Part shown: piece by piece, positions 27,957 through 38,857 of the stretch
How the letters are laid out: each line of letters begins with the position of its first letter
Position numbering within the stretch: the first letter of the stretch is position 1
Source of the DNA: Acidobacteriota bacterium
GTDB lineage: Bacteria; Acidobacteriota; Blastocatellia; Chloracidobacteriales; JADJPF01
Direction of reading: 5' to 3'
Length of the DNA stretch: 64,000 nucleotides
Assembly (NCBI GenBank): GCA_016213785.1
Contig: JACQZQ010000077.1
Coordinates: forward strand, 1 to 64,000
The notes under the pieces: model-generated
The model's input: only the letters and a program-made list of their open reading frames with translations
Told to the model about the DNA's origin: nothing
The model's database searches: none
Position numbers and translations under genes: made by a program

Positions 27957-28520
27957 ATGAAAAAATCTACTTACAAAATAGCTTCTATTCTAGTAACTAT
28001 ACTAGTAGTGATATTGGCTAATTTTTCAACCGTAAGCAGTAATAATAGGTTTTCAGAAAAAGACTTATGGCAGTATAAAAAATGGACAAAAGTTAATAAA
28101 GAGCCGCTAAAAATAAATGATATTGTGGCAACCCTTTGTGCCTCAAGATTTCCTATTGATAAATCACCAGAAAAAAACCCTCATAGAGATAAATTTATTA
28201 CTGTTTATGTAAATGATATAGGTAAAGAAGCTATGTTTGCTAAAATCCCTAAATTCGCTATAGGCTCAGTTATTGTAAAAGAAAAGCTTCCAACTCCAAT
28301 AGATAAAGCAGAATTAATGACAGTTATGATAAAAAGGGAAAAAGGGTTTAATCCTGAGAGTGGAGACTGGGAATATCTTGTGCTAGACCCTATTAAAACT
28401 ACCATAATCGAGCGTGGAAAACTTGAGCATTGTCAAAAATGTCATTTAGCGCAAAAAGATAGAGATTTTATTTTTAGAACTTATTATTATGACTATGCTC
28501 CCATAAAACTCACTAATTAA
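27957..28520 (+). CDS. Secreted cytochrome P460-like haem protein
   Basis: Signal peptide, WQYKKWTKVNKEPLKIN and C-terminal CxxCH (HCQKCHLAQKDRDFIFRTYY). Confidence 0.75.
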   Translation: MKKSTYKIASILVTILVVILANFSTVSSNNRFSEKDLWQYKKWTKVNKEPLKINDIVATLCASRFPIDKSPEKNPHRDKFITVYVNDIGKEAMFAKIPKFAIGSVIVKEKLPTPIDKAELMTVMIKREKGFNPESGDWEYLVLDPIKTTIIERGKLEHCQKCHLAQKDRDFIFRTYYYDYAPIKLTN

Positions 28521-28620
28521 TTTTAGTTTTTAGATTTTTTTACAAAGTTTTTATAAGTTCTTTCATAAAACTACTTAATAAAAGATTATTTTAGAATCTA
28601 AAATTTTAAGCTAAAAACAA

Positions 28621-28648
28621 AAAAGAGGACTAAAATTAGTCCTCTTTT
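28621..28648. terminator. Bidirectional rho-independent terminator
   Basis: AAAAGAGGACTAA-AA-TTAGTCCTCTTTT between convergent genes. Confidence 0.85.
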
Positions 28649-28689
28649 CTAGACCTCTTTTTAAAAAGCCAGTTTATTCTTACGGAAGC

Positions 28690-30369
28690 TTACGGGAGAT
28701 TGTTTGCCATAACTCTTTGAAGGTCAGCCCTAGCCTTATTGTAATCAGTCTTTGCTCTTAATTCATTTCCTCTAGCAACAGAAAGTTCGTTTTGACGCTG
28801 AAGGACAAAGAAAGTAGTGGAAAGACCTGCGGCAAATTTTTGCTCTTCGCCTCTAAGTTGTTCTTCTGCTGCTTTTACTGAAGCTTTTGCAGCTTCAACA
28901 CGTTGAAGTGAAGAATCAACAGCTTGTAAGGCATTACGGACATCTGTAACAATTGAAAGTACCATTTGACGTTTTTGATTATCTAATTGTCTAGTAACTA
29001 CTTCTGTACGAGCAAGATTGGCTTTAGCAGTAGTATTTTTATAGGGTAGAGTAATTGAAACTCCTGCTTGATAAGTTGGAAACTTAAATAATTCTATAAG
29101 TGAACGCCCCAATCCACCATCAAACTCACTACCTTTTAAGCCTACAGGAACACCTTGCACAATTATTGGAGGGCCAGGTTCACCAGCTAAACCTTGTAAA
29201 GAAAAGCTACTAACTAAATCTACTTGGGGTTTAAGTTGGTTTTTGAAAAACTCTATATCAACTTTATTTACTTCGTTTTGTACTTCTAATTGTTTAATTT
29301 CAGGTCTACGATCCATTGCAATACCAATAGCAGCATTAAGATCTATTTTATCTCCTGTAACATCAATAATATCAGTAGGAAGGATTTGGTAATTCATCAA
29401 ATCACTAATAGGGTCATCTAATAAAAGAAGTTTTAGTGCATTTTCAGATTGGGTAATTGGTACAAGAGAAGAAATTGCCGCATCTTTACGACGTTCAAGT
29501 TCTGCTTGTGCAGAAACAATATCTATTGGGGCAGCAGTTCCAGCTTTTACCTGTATTTCATTATTACGAAGTTGTACTGCGGCTAATTCCACAGATTCGC
29601 GTTGAATTTCAGCATTTTTAATAGCAAAACCTAAGTCGTAATAAGCTGATTGTACACGAGCAACCAAGTCTATAAGCTTTTGTCTAAAAGCTAAGTCGGC
29701 TAAGTCTAGTTTTTTCTTTAGCGCTTGGATATTACGAGTATTTTGGTTAATTCTAAAGTTTTTCATCAGAGGTTGACGAAACTTTACTTCAAATTTAGGT
29801 TCAAACTTAGGGCTTAACCCTGAGGAGTTACTATTAGTAGTAGAACGACTAACATCAAATGTAGCCTCTCCACTAGAACCATTAGTAAATTGTTTAGAAG
29901 CATTTAAGTTAAAGCTAAAGGCTTGAACTGTAACAGCATTAGATCCTCCAGAACCAGCATTAAATGGGTTGGCCGAAGGTATATTAGTACGGAAAAAAGA
30001 TGTCCCACCACCAACAATAGGATCATAAACGCCTTGAGAAGCTTCTAGGTCAAATTGTGCAAGCTTAATATTGTCTTGTTCGCTTTTAATTCCTAGATTG
30101 CGCTCTAGTGCCATTGTTACAGCTTCTTGGAGAGAAAGTTTCATTACTTTAGTAGGATCAACCCCTGTTCTTAAAGTAGGAAGATCAACTTTTGGCATTG
30201 GTAGTTGTTTTACTTGTGGGCTAGAATTTTGCCCAGATGATTGATTATCTTGCGTAAGATTTACTATTCCTGTTCCTTCTACGGGGTTTTGTGCTTTGGT
30301 AACTGCAACAAAATTACCAAACATTAAAGTTAACATTCCAAAACTCACTATACGTTTATGCCAAGACAT
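28690..30369 (-). CDS. TolC-family outer membrane efflux protein
   Basis: Signal peptide; OEP repeats (LSLQEAVTMALERNLGIKSEQDNIKLAQFDLEASQGVYDP; QAGVSITLPYKNTTAKANLARTE). Confidence 0.92.
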   Translation of the reverse strand: MSWHKRIVSFGMLTLMFGNFVAVTKAQNPVEGTGIVNLTQDNQSSGQNSSPQVKQLPMPKVDLPTLRTGVDPTKVMKLSLQEAVTMALERNLGIKSEQDNIKLAQFDLEASQGVYDPIVGGGTSFFRTNIPSANPFNAGSGGSNAVTVQAFSFNLNASKQFTNGSSGEATFDVSRSTTNSNSSGLSPKFEPKFEVKFRQPLMKNFRINQNTRNIQALKKKLDLADLAFRQKLIDLVARVQSAYYDLGFAIKNAEIQRESVELAAVQLRNNEIQVKAGTAAPIDIVSAQAELERRKDAAISSLVPITQSENALKLLLLDDPISDLMNYQILPTDIIDVTGDKIDLNAAIGIAMDRRPEIKQLEVQNEVNKVDIEFFKNQLKPQVDLVSSFSLQGLAGEPGPPIIVQGVPVGLKGSEFDGGLGRSLIELFKFPTYQAGVSITLPYKNTTAKANLARTEVVTRQLDNQKRQMVLSIVTDVRNALQAVDSSLQRVEAAKASVKAAEEQLRGEEQKFAAGLSTTFFVLQRQNELSVARGNELRAKTDYNKARADLQRVMANNLP

Positions 30370-30640
30370 TATCCGTTCTCCTAAATATTAATTTGCTAAG
30401 ATTTAGCAAGCTAACAAGATATATATATTTTATAAGTAAATAAACAAGGGTTGTTTTTTGATTTAGTATTGTTGGCTTATACGCTCAACTTTTTTTGTAG
30501 TTTCAATAAATTTCCGTCTAACGGTTCAAATAATTGTCAACTTACCTTCTTATAATAGTAGACTTATAAAAATAAAACTATTATCCTGCATTTTAACTTT
30601 TAATCGCCTGCAATTTCACCTAATTTTAGAGGAAAAATTT

Positions 30641-31018
30641 ATGTATGAAGTAATGATTCAAACAGAGTTTTCATCAGCACATGCTTTAAGAAATTATTGT
30701 GGAAAGTGTGAAAACCTGCATGGTCATAACTGGAAAGTAGAGGTCTTTGTTCGAGGTAACAAACTAGACCAAGCAGGATTACTTATTGACTTTAAGGAAC
30801 TAAAACTTGCTACTAAAAATGTTATGGAGAGAATTGACCATAAAGTTCTAAATGAGATCCCGCCTTTTGATGAAGCCTGTAACCCTTCTTCAGAAAACAT
30901 TGCTCGTTTTGTTTTGGAAGAAGTAGGAGCACAAATCAATAATCAACACCGTATGGTCTATAAAGTTCGTGCCTGGGAAACACCTACTACAGCAGCTACT
31001 TATCAAGTTCCAGAATAG
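30641..31018 (+). CDS. queD: 6-carboxy-5,6,7,8-tetrahydropterin synthase / PTPS family
   Basis: FSSAHALRNYCGKCENLHGHNWKVEVFVRG...GLLIDFKELK...DHKVLNEIPPF...PSSENIARF. Confidence 0.93.
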   Translation: MYEVMIQTEFSSAHALRNYCGKCENLHGHNWKVEVFVRGNKLDQAGLLIDFKELKLATKNVMERIDHKVLNEIPPFDEACNPSSENIARFVLEEVGAQINNQHRMVYKVRAWETPTTAATYQVPE

Positions 31019-31038
31019 AAGCTTTAATAAAACTAAAT

Positions 31039-31103
31039 TGGGAGCACAGTTGTTTTAACTATAATATTTTCAGTAGTATGTAAGCAAAATCTTTGTGCTC
31101 CCA
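31039..31103. repeat. 10-bp inverted repeat TGGGAGCACA...TGTGCTCCCA with 45-nt spacer
   Basis: Between convergent queD and the aconitase-family gene; terminator-like or miniature element. Confidence 0.4.
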
Positions 31104-31115
31104 GGATTATTAAGT

Positions 31116-33137
31116 CTATTCTTCTACTAACTCTAATACTTTATACTCAGTAATTTTTCCAGCAATTGCCGATGCAGCAACAGTATAAGGGCTAGCTAGA
31201 TACATTTGTCCTGGGCCACTACGACCTGGAAAATTACGATTAATCGCGCTAATTGTAATTTGTTCTTTTAGTGTACTAATACCAGGCCCAGCATTGATAC
31301 AAGCTCCACAACTTGGTTCAATTATATGAACCCCAACACGATCAAAAACATCCATATAGCCTTTTGATAAACAGTATTCTCTAACTTCTTGAGAACCAAA
31401 TTGAATAAAACACCTAACACTAGGGTGGACTTTTTGCCCCATTTCTAAAGCATCCTTAAAAACCTTAGCATACATATCCATATCTTCAGCCTTACCACCA
31501 GTACAAGAACCACCATAGGCAATATCTACTTTGACATCTTTACCAAGTTCATCAATAAAAATACCATTCCCAGGATCGCCAGGTAGAGCAATCATCGGTT
31601 TTAAGCTACTAGCATCTATTTCAATTGTATAAACATATTCTGCATCTTTATCAGAGTAAAGACCTTCACAGTATTTTATAGCCTCTTCTTTAGATATTGC
31701 TCGTTGAGAGACTAAATAATCAATTGTCTTTTCATCTGGGGCAACAATGCCTGTAAAAGCACCTACTTCTGCCGCCATATTAGTCATAGTTGCGCGTTCA
31801 TCAATATTTAGCTCAGATACAGCTTGACCGCAATATTCAACAATCTTTCCAATTGCTTCACCGTTCTTAACATATGGCTCACGTAGTATTGCTAGCATAA
31901 AATCTTTAGCAGTAATATTATCTGGTTTATGACCATTAACAATTACTCTAATTGATTCTGGGACTTTAACCCTAACATCTTTAGTAATCCAAGAGTTAAA
32001 AATGTCTGTAGTCCCAACTCCAAAAGCAATACAGCCTATAGCGCCTGAGTGTGGAGTATGAGAATCTGACCCAATAATTAATTGTCCTGGCAGAGCATAA
32101 GACTGTAAAATTTTACTATGACAAATTGCTTCAGAGCCTTTTCGGTCAGAGAGTTCACCATGTAAGGTAATTCCTTGCTCTTTAGCAAAGGTTTCTTGTT
32201 TAATTTTTAGCTGAGTTGCAACATCCAAAAGCCCCATAGCCTTTCGTTCACTAGACATAACATCATCTAAGAAGGTTAAATGATCACGGAAAAAGTAGAT
32301 GGATTCAGGGTCTTTTACTTTTTCATTCTCACCTACGTATTTTTGAAAGAAAATAGCTGACATTGGGGTAACATATTCGTGAGAAAACCTAATATCAGTT
32401 TGAACAAAACCTGCATCTCCTGGTTTTACAGCCTCTACACCAATTTTATCTGTTGCTAAATCTACAACAAAATGACGAGCAAAAATTTTCTCAGCTAAAG
32501 TCATTGGACGTTTTTTTGTAGTTATTTCTGGAACACTAGCTTTTCCTTGAAGTCTTGCAAGATTGAAACTAAAAAGCCCTCCATATTCAATAATTTGCTT
32601 AGTAATTTCATCTGTATCAGCAGTAAATTCACTAAGAGATATTTCTTCGCCCTTTTTAAGTTTTTCAAGAAGTGCAAAGTTTGTTGAAGTTAGTAGTCCT
32701 AGATTTTGACAGTTTTGGTTATAGATTCGTTCAATATTTTCAGCAATAACAACCTGAATACCAGCACACATTTCAGCATAAGGAGATTGCTCACGACTAG
32801 AGCCTTTACCACGACGTTTTCCTGATACAGAAGCAACAAAATTCCCTTTTCTTACACTTGCGCGAACTAAAGGAAATTCTTCTCCAGCCTTTAGCCCTAG
32901 GTAAGGAAAATCGCCTAAAGTATCATCAAAATAATAACAAATATAAGCCGGGGTGATCTCGTCAGTGCTAATATTATCTCGTAATTTCATAGACTCATCC
33001 CAGGCTAGATCTTCACCATTTAATTGCTGTTTAATTAGCTCAGGGCTTTCGGTTAAAAAAAGTATTCGTCCAGAAAATTTAACTTTGTTAGGACGTTTTT
33101 GCACATCACGAGTTAACAGGCTATCAGACATAAACAT
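31116..33137 (-). CDS. Aconitase/isopropylmalate dehydratase-family protein with N-terminal swivel domain
   Basis: N-terminal LeuD-like swivel (LRDNISTDEI, GSSREQSPYAEMCAG, IYNQNCQNLGLL) then LeuC-like domain (IIGSDSHTPHSGAIGCIAFGVGTTD, YGGSCTGGKAEDM, EPSCGACINAGPG, NRNFPGRSGPGQMYLASP). Confidence 0.92.
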   Translation of the reverse strand: MFMSDSLLTRDVQKRPNKVKFSGRILFLTESPELIKQQLNGEDLAWDESMKLRDNISTDEITPAYICYYFDDTLGDFPYLGLKAGEEFPLVRASVRKGNFVASVSGKRRGKGSSREQSPYAEMCAGIQVVIAENIERIYNQNCQNLGLLTSTNFALLEKLKKGEEISLSEFTADTDEITKQIIEYGGLFSFNLARLQGKASVPEITTKKRPMTLAEKIFARHFVVDLATDKIGVEAVKPGDAGFVQTDIRFSHEYVTPMSAIFFQKYVGENEKVKDPESIYFFRDHLTFLDDVMSSERKAMGLLDVATQLKIKQETFAKEQGITLHGELSDRKGSEAICHSKILQSYALPGQLIIGSDSHTPHSGAIGCIAFGVGTTDIFNSWITKDVRVKVPESIRVIVNGHKPDNITAKDFMLAILREPYVKNGEAIGKIVEYCGQAVSELNIDERATMTNMAAEVGAFTGIVAPDEKTIDYLVSQRAISKEEAIKYCEGLYSDKDAEYVYTIEIDASSLKPMIALPGDPGNGIFIDELGKDVKVDIAYGGSCTGGKAEDMDMYAKVFKDALEMGQKVHPSVRCFIQFGSQEVREYCLSKGYMDVFDRVGVHIIEPSCGACINAGPGISTLKEQITISAINRNFPGRSGPGQMYLASPYTVAASAIAGKITEYKVLELVEE

Positions 33138-33301
33138 AGCTCCTAGATAAAATTTTAGTTAAGCGGTAAAATTCCATTTTCTATTTTTTTGCTTTTATAG
33201 GTCAACCATCTAAGCCTGTTAATTAGCAAATATCTAATAAAACATAACTTATGGCTTAATTAAAATTTTTAGCTACAAATTGATACAATTTTAGTAATAG
33301 C

Positions 33302-33334
33302 AAATAGCCTCAGAAAAAACTTCTGAGGCTATTT
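33302..33334. terminator. Terminator hairpin downstream of dps
   Basis: AAATAGCCTCAGAA-AAAAC-TTCTGAGGCTATTT. Confidence 0.8.
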
Positions 33335-33354
33335 AAAAGCCCCTTTCTTAATGA

Positions 33355-33828
33355 TTATTCCTCTAAAAAAGCTCTAATCATCCAAGCCATTTTTTCATGT
33401 TGCTCCATTAAGCCTGTAAGAAAATCTCCTGTTCCTACGTCACCAAGGTCATTACAAGTTTGTAAGTCTTTACGTAAGTTAGTAATAATTAATTCATGGT
33501 CTATTAATAAATTACCTAACATAGCTTCTGCTTTAGGATATTCACTAGGTCGTTCACTTAAGCGAGTCTTTTCTGAAAACTCACGTAAGGTAGCAATAGT
33601 TTTGCTACCTAAAGCTCTAACTCTTTCTGCAACTTCATCAATTATTGTATCTAGTTCTTCATATTGTGCTTCAAAGAATTTATGAAGATCGTTAAAATGA
33701 TTTCCAGTTACATTCCAGTGATAATTTCTAGTTTTAGTGTAGAGTACATACTCATCTGAAAGTAATAGATGAAGAATATCTACTACGCCTGAACGTTGTT
33801 CATCATTTAATCCTATATTTGGTCGCAT
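33355..33828 (-). CDS. dps: Dps-family DNA-binding ferritin-like protein
   Basis: LLSDEYVLYTKTRNYHWNVTGNHFNDLHKFFEAQYEELDTIIDEVAERVRALG; SD AAGGAG before MRPN at 33828 (ORF track start 33849). Confidence 0.94.
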   Translation of the reverse strand: MRPNIGLNDEQRSGVVDILHLLLSDEYVLYTKTRNYHWNVTGNHFNDLHKFFEAQYEELDTIIDEVAERVRALGSKTIATLREFSEKTRLSERPSEYPKAEAMLGNLLIDHELIITNLRKDLQTCNDLGDVGTGDFLTGLMEQHEKMAWMIRAFLEE

Positions 33829-33852
33829 TTTTATCTCCTTAAGAATCATATA

Positions 33853-34542
33853 TTAAGCTAAATCAAATAATAAAATCTCAGCGTCTTCTTTAGCTAAGAA
33901 GTTTAGAGAAGTATTTTCACCAGTAGCGGCTCCATCACCAGATTCTAAAAGCTTTTCATTAATTAAAACCTTACCTTTAGCAATTTGTATCCAAGTATAA
34001 CGGCCTAAGTTAGGTTGATAGTCTAGCGTATTATCTTTATTTAACTTAGCTAAAAAAAGTTTTATATCTTGATGCACAGTTATAGAGTTTTCATCCCCAT
34101 TTTGAGAAGCAATTAAATGCCATTTATTAAATGTTTTAGAGATAGATTTTTGCTCATAACCTGGGCTAAGCCCTTTTTTTTCTGGAATAATCCATATTTG
34201 AAGAAAATGCACTGGTTCAAGCTCTGAGCCATTATATTCGCTATGGCTAATACCTGTACCAGCGCTCATACGCTGAATTTCACCAGGATGAATTATAGAG
34301 CCATTCCCTAGGCTATCTTTATGCTCTAGTTTACCTGATAAAATATAGGTAATAATTTCCATATTTTGATGAGAATGAGTAGGAAAACCCCCTCCTTCTT
34401 TTACATAATCCTCATTAATTACTCTTAAACTGCGAAAATGTATGTGTGTGGGGTCATAGTAAGTATTAAAGGAAAAACTATGATAACTCTTTAACCAATC
34501 AATTTCTGTTTTTCCTCTTTCATTGTGATGTCGAATTTTCAT
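33853..34542 (-). CDS. Pirin-family protein (YhhW-like)
   Basis: SFSFNTYYDPTHIHFRSLRVINEDYV...GGGFPTHSHQNMEIITYILSGKLEHKDSLGNGSIIHPGEIQRMSAGTGISHSE. Confidence 0.94.
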   Translation of the reverse strand: MKIRHHNERGKTEIDWLKSYHSFSFNTYYDPTHIHFRSLRVINEDYVKEGGGFPTHSHQNMEIITYILSGKLEHKDSLGNGSIIHPGEIQRMSAGTGISHSEYNGSELEPVHFLQIWIIPEKKGLSPGYEQKSISKTFNKWHLIASQNGDENSITVHQDIKLFLAKLNKDNTLDYQPNLGRYTWIQIAKGKVLINEKLLESGDGAATGENTSLNFLAKEDAEILLFDLA

Positions 34543-34868
34543 AAAGCCTCCTATTTTAGAATCATTCTAATTCTAAAATAAATTTTGTCAAGACACTTTT
34601 AGCAGATAGAGAAAGATTTCAGTTATTCATTAAGTATAAATGTGTGATAATAGAGTTAGACAATTACAATAGATTTTGAAATTTGTACGTTTTTTTCTCC
34701 CTAAAGCGTCTTAGGTAAAAGTAAAAGTAAAAATAAAAGCAAATAAAACCCTATAACGCCCCAAAATAGCAAAATTCTTAGTGACTAAAGCCTTTAGAGT
34801 GTGAATAATACTATAAATTTTACCGCCATAATAAAACACATATATTTACTTAAGTGGGAGGAAATAAA

Positions 34869-36098
34869 ATGGACAAAGACCTAGTATTTTCAAATGTAGC
34901 GGGTTGTACAGATGTAGGAATGGTAAGGGATAATAATGAAGATGCATTTATTATGGCAGATCTTGTTTTAGGCCGCACTTTACCTGATACTTTTCATGTT
35001 AGCCATAAATTAGGAGAAAATTCTTTATTATTTGTAGTCTCAGATGGTGTTGGTGGTTCTAATGGAGGTGAAGTAGCAAGCGACCTAACAGTTTTAGCGA
35101 TTAAGGATGCTTTGCTTCGCTTACCAAAAACTGTTTCCCCTTATGATAGACTAGTTGCAGCAATAGAAGAAGCTAATCATTTAGTTTGGAATGAAAGACA
35201 AAATAGTCCTACACTAAAAAATATGTCTGCTACAGTTGTTGCAGCGCTTATTGAAAGTAACCAAGTTTATATTGCTGAAGTAGGTGACTCAAGAGCTTAT
35301 CTTATCCGTAAGAATAACATTAAACAAGTTACTACAGATCAATCATTTGTGGCTCAGTTAGTAATGAGAGGTATTCTTAAGCCAGAGCAAGCTGTAAAAC
35401 ACCCTCGTCGTAATGTAATTTTGCAATCTGTTGGAAATAAAGAGGCTGTAAAAGTTGCTGTTAGTATGTTTCAGCTACAACGCAATGACATAATAATACT
35501 TTGTACAGATGGATTATCTAATTTAGTTCGTTCAGAGGAAATATTACAGATTTCTAGCTCTTTAAGCCCAGAAAACGCTTGTTGGCGTATGATCCAATTA
35601 GCCAAAGAACGCGGGGGACAAGATAATATAACATTAATCTTAGGCAGGTTTTATGGCGATAGCTTAACTAGCGATGTTTCTGCTAGTAGGCTCACTCAAG
35701 CAGTAAAACCTTTAGCAGTCTATGACCCTGATGAAGTAGTAGAAAAAAGCCATAAACGTACTAAATATTTAGGTAGTGCGTCTATTGTAAGTAAATTATA
35801 TGGCTCAAGCGAGTTTCAACATTTACCTAGACTTACTCCAACAGAGACGCTATCTAATTTTCCTAATGCAAGTATTATTAAGCAAGAATGTAAGATGTTA
35901 ATTGAGCATCTAGATTATTGTTATCAAATACTTGCATTAAAACCTGAGCAAGTTGAACAAGCGGCACAATGGCTAGAGTCTAATGGAATGCAGTATACAA
36001 AACGAGATGTTATGTTAAAACAACTTCAGGAAAATTTAGAGCAACTTAAAAAAGTAACTGATACCATAGCTCAACTACGTAAAGAATGGGACAGATAG
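34869..36098 (+). CDS. PP2C-family serine/threonine phosphatase
   Basis: GMVRDNNEDAF, VVSDGVGGSNGGEVAS, VGDSRAYLI, DIIILCTDGLSNLV, GGQDNITLIL; SD GGGAGG before ATG 34869 (ORF track start 34854). Confidence 0.94.
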   Translation: MDKDLVFSNVAGCTDVGMVRDNNEDAFIMADLVLGRTLPDTFHVSHKLGENSLLFVVSDGVGGSNGGEVASDLTVLAIKDALLRLPKTVSPYDRLVAAIEEANHLVWNERQNSPTLKNMSATVVAALIESNQVYIAEVGDSRAYLIRKNNIKQVTTDQSFVAQLVMRGILKPEQAVKHPRRNVILQSVGNKEAVKVAVSMFQLQRNDIIILCTDGLSNLVRSEEILQISSSLSPENACWRMIQLAKERGGQDNITLILGRFYGDSLTSDVSASRLTQAVKPLAVYDPDEVVEKSHKRTKYLGSASIVSKLYGSSEFQHLPRLTPTETLSNFPNASIIKQECKMLIEHLDYCYQILALKPEQVEQAAQWLESNGMQYTKRDVMLKQLQENLEQLKKVTDTIAQLRKEWDR

Positions 36099-36141
36099 CA
36101 TCTATAAATTTTATAAAAGAAATGTTTTCACATAATCGCTA

Positions 36142-36175
36142 AAAAATAGGCTAGAATAACTCCTAGCCTATTTTT
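36142..36175. terminator. Bidirectional terminator hairpin
   Basis: AAAAATAGGCTAG...CTAGCCTATTTTT between convergent genes. Confidence 0.8.
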
Positions 36176-36258
36176 AACTTTATTTTCTACAACTATTAGT
36201 TTTAGTTGCTTATGATAGGTATAAGAAATAAGGCTTAGCGCCATACTTAAATTATTAA

Positions 36259-37296
36259 TTAAAATCTGACAACTACATCTGGGGCTTGGTTTAATTTAAT
36301 ACTATCAATAAATCTTACATAATGAGGCAAAGTAGTCATAATTAAGGATTGTGTTCTAATCCCATCACCAAAAAATCTAACACCTTTAAGCATATTACCG
36401 CTAGTAACACCAGCAGCGGCAAAGATAATATTTTTTCCTGGGGCTAAGTCATTTGTTGTATAAACTTTTTTAGGGTCTTGAATACCCATTGATTTCATTC
36501 TTTCAATAGTTTGGTTATCGTCAGTAACTTTGTCTAGATCTTCTTGGGCTAGTTGATCTTTAAGTACAAAGCGAGCTTGTATTTCACCATTTAAGCAACG
36601 CATTGCAGCCGCAGTTAATACACCCTCTGGAGCACCACCAATACCCATAACGGCATGAACGCCTGAGCCAGCTACTGCCGCGCTTATACCAGCAGATAAA
36701 TCACCATCTCCTATAAGCTGAATTCTAGCACCTGCTGCTCTAATATCTTCCATTAGCTTTTGGTGTCTTGGTCTATCTAGCACAATGACTACTAAATCTG
36801 TAACATCACGATTTAATCGACGAGCAATAATTTTTAGGTTTTCTTTTACTGGAGCATCAATATCAACATGTCCTTTTGCAGCAGGCCCAACTACAAGCTT
36901 ATTCATATACATATCTGGGGCATTAAGTAAACCTCCTCGCTCAGCAGCAGCAAGAACAGCAATAGAATTTGGTGCACCTGTTGCACAAAGATTTGTTCCT
37001 TCTAAAGGATCAACTGCAATATCAACCTCTGGATATTCTTCAGGATTAGTTGAGTCAAAATCTTTTCCAACTTTTTCACCAATATAAAGCATTGGTGCTT
37101 TATCTCTCTCACCTTCACCTATAACAATTTCTCCTCGAATTGGTACATTTTTTAATTCCTCACGCATTTTTTCTACGGCTACTTTATCAGAGTATTTTCG
37201 TTTCCCCTGTCCCATAGTTCTTGCAGCAGCAATAGCAGCAGCCTCAACTACATGCAGAAAATCTAATGACAACTCATGTCCCATAGTTCGCGGCAT
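36259..37296 (-). CDS. glpX: Class II fructose-1,6-bisphosphatase
   Basis: [67 protein letters not shown]. Confidence 0.96.
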   Translation of the reverse strand: MPRTMGHELSLDFLHVVEAAAIAAARTMGQGKRKYSDKVAVEKMREELKNVPIRGEIVIGEGERDKAPMLYIGEKVGKDFDSTNPEEYPEVDIAVDPLEGTNLCATGAPNSIAVLAAAERGGLLNAPDMYMNKLVVGPAAKGHVDIDAPVKENLKIIARRLNRDVTDLVVIVLDRPRHQKLMEDIRAAGARIQLIGDGDLSAGISAAVAGSGVHAVMGIGGAPEGVLTAAAMRCLNGEIQARFVLKDQLAQEDLDKVTDDNQTIERMKSMGIQDPKKVYTTNDLAPGKNIIFAAAGVTSGNMLKGVRFFGDGIRTQSLIMTTLPHYVRFIDSIKLNQAPDVVVRF

Positions 37297-37465
37297 AAGT
37301 AATGTTCCTCTCTTATAATGAATTTAAATTATTTGATTTTTCGGTATTGGATAACTTCTTATCCGATAGATTAGGAAATTTTGCAAGCCTTTTTTCTAGA
37401 CCTACCTAATTAAAAGCTAACTGAAAGCTAATTGAAAGCTAATTGAGAATAAGACCTCTAAGCGC

Positions 37466-38815
37466 TTATTTAGCGCCTATTAGTAATTGGCAGATGATTT
37501 TAATATGTTGATCTAATGCGCCCCGGTTATTTTCAATAACTTGATAAGCTTGTTTGCCTAGCTGACTACAAATATCATTATTTTCTAATAAATAAATAAA
37601 TTTCTCTGCTAGCGTATTTATAAGCTCTTCTTTTTCTAATATAGGAAGTTGAACTAGAGCTTGAGCAGATAGAAAGTCTGTAGCAATTTTCTGAAAATTA
37701 TTCATATAAGGGCCTGTAATAATCGCTCTTTTATAAAGGGCTGGTTCTAAAATATTATGCCCTCCATAAGGAACAAGACTTCCTCCAACAAAAACTACTT
37801 GCCCATAACGATAAATTGCTGCTAATTCCCCAATGCTATCTAATAAAATTATCCTCTCAGCCTTGTTATTGCTAACACCATTATTAGTAAAACTATTATC
37901 AGACGAAATTTTAGATCTACGAATAAAAATTAGATCATTTTTTACAAGTAAATTTGCAACTTCATCAAAGCGTTCTGGGCGGCGAGGTGCAATTAAAAGT
38001 CTAGTATTAGATAAATTTGTTTTTTTTATGGTTTGAAGATAAGCGGCTATTAATATTTCTTCTTCTCCTGGAGTAGTACTACCTGCAAGTATTAATGGAG
38101 AGTTTTTTTCTAAGTGAAGTTTTTTTCCTAAATCTAAAGCAAGTTTATCTAAGCGATCGGCTTGAGAAGACATTCCTAAATCATATTTAATATTTCCACA
38201 AATCTTAACTTTTTCTTCTTTTGCACCTAGGGCTAAGATTCTATCGGCATCTTGGCTAGATTGCATCATAAAGCAAGTAACAGAATCTAAAACACTTTTT
38301 AGTAAGAATTTTATTTTGTTATACCTAGAAAATGATTTATCAGAAATACGACCATTGGCAATAAATAAAGGGATTTTTTTTTCTTTTGCAAGACGAAAGA
38401 AATTCGGCCAAATTTCTGTCTCCATTATTACAATAGCTTTAGGTTCAAGTTGCTTAAGAAATCTGTTTACAGAAAAAGAAAAATCTAAAGGAAAATAACA
38501 AATGCAAGCAAATTTACTAGCGCGTTCTTGAGCTAGTTTTTGTCCTGTTATTGTTGTTGTAGAAATTATTAATTTATACTCAGGTAAGCTTTTATGGAGT
38601 TTTTCAATTAAAGGCTCTGCGGCTACAAATTCCCCTACGGAAACGCAATGAATAAGGATTTTTGGTTGTGGAAAAGAAGCATTGTCTATTTGGCGAAACC
38701 CTAATCTAGTAGATAGATTAGCTAAATATTTTTTATAAACTATAGCCTGATAAAGAAGGTAAGGTGCAGCTAGTATTAAAACTAGTAAGAGAGCTAAATT
38801 ATATAAAATATACAT
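37466..38815 (-). CDS. waaA: 3-deoxy-D-manno-octulosonic acid transferase
   Basis: KILIHCVSVGEFVAAEPLIEKL, IVIMETEIWPNFFRLAKEKKIPLFIANGRISDKS, GSTTPGEEEILI, FVGGSLVPYGGHNILEPA. Confidence 0.95.
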   Translation of the reverse strand: MYILYNLALLLVLILAAPYLLYQAIVYKKYLANLSTRLGFRQIDNASFPQPKILIHCVSVGEFVAAEPLIEKLHKSLPEYKLIISTTTITGQKLAQERASKFACICYFPLDFSFSVNRFLKQLEPKAIVIMETEIWPNFFRLAKEKKIPLFIANGRISDKSFSRYNKIKFLLKSVLDSVTCFMMQSSQDADRILALGAKEEKVKICGNIKYDLGMSSQADRLDKLALDLGKKLHLEKNSPLILAGSTTPGEEEILIAAYLQTIKKTNLSNTRLLIAPRRPERFDEVANLLVKNDLIFIRRSKISSDNSFTNNGVSNNKAERIILLDSIGELAAIYRYGQVVFVGGSLVPYGGHNILEPALYKRAIITGPYMNNFQKIATDFLSAQALVQLPILEKEELINTLAEKFIYLLENNDICSQLGKQAYQVIENNRGALDQHIKIICQLLIGAK

Positions 38816-38857
38816 AAGAAGATATTATAATACTAGCTGCAAATGACTGATAAATGA

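Noticed and set aside
30570-30640. preQ1 riboswitch upstream of queD
   Set aside because: No GGUUC...ACCC...AUAAAAAACUA-like pattern found in the leader.
31039-31103. Mobile element call for the 10-bp inverted repeat
   Set aside because: Lies between convergent genes where a terminator is expected; no target duplication or second copy in the window.
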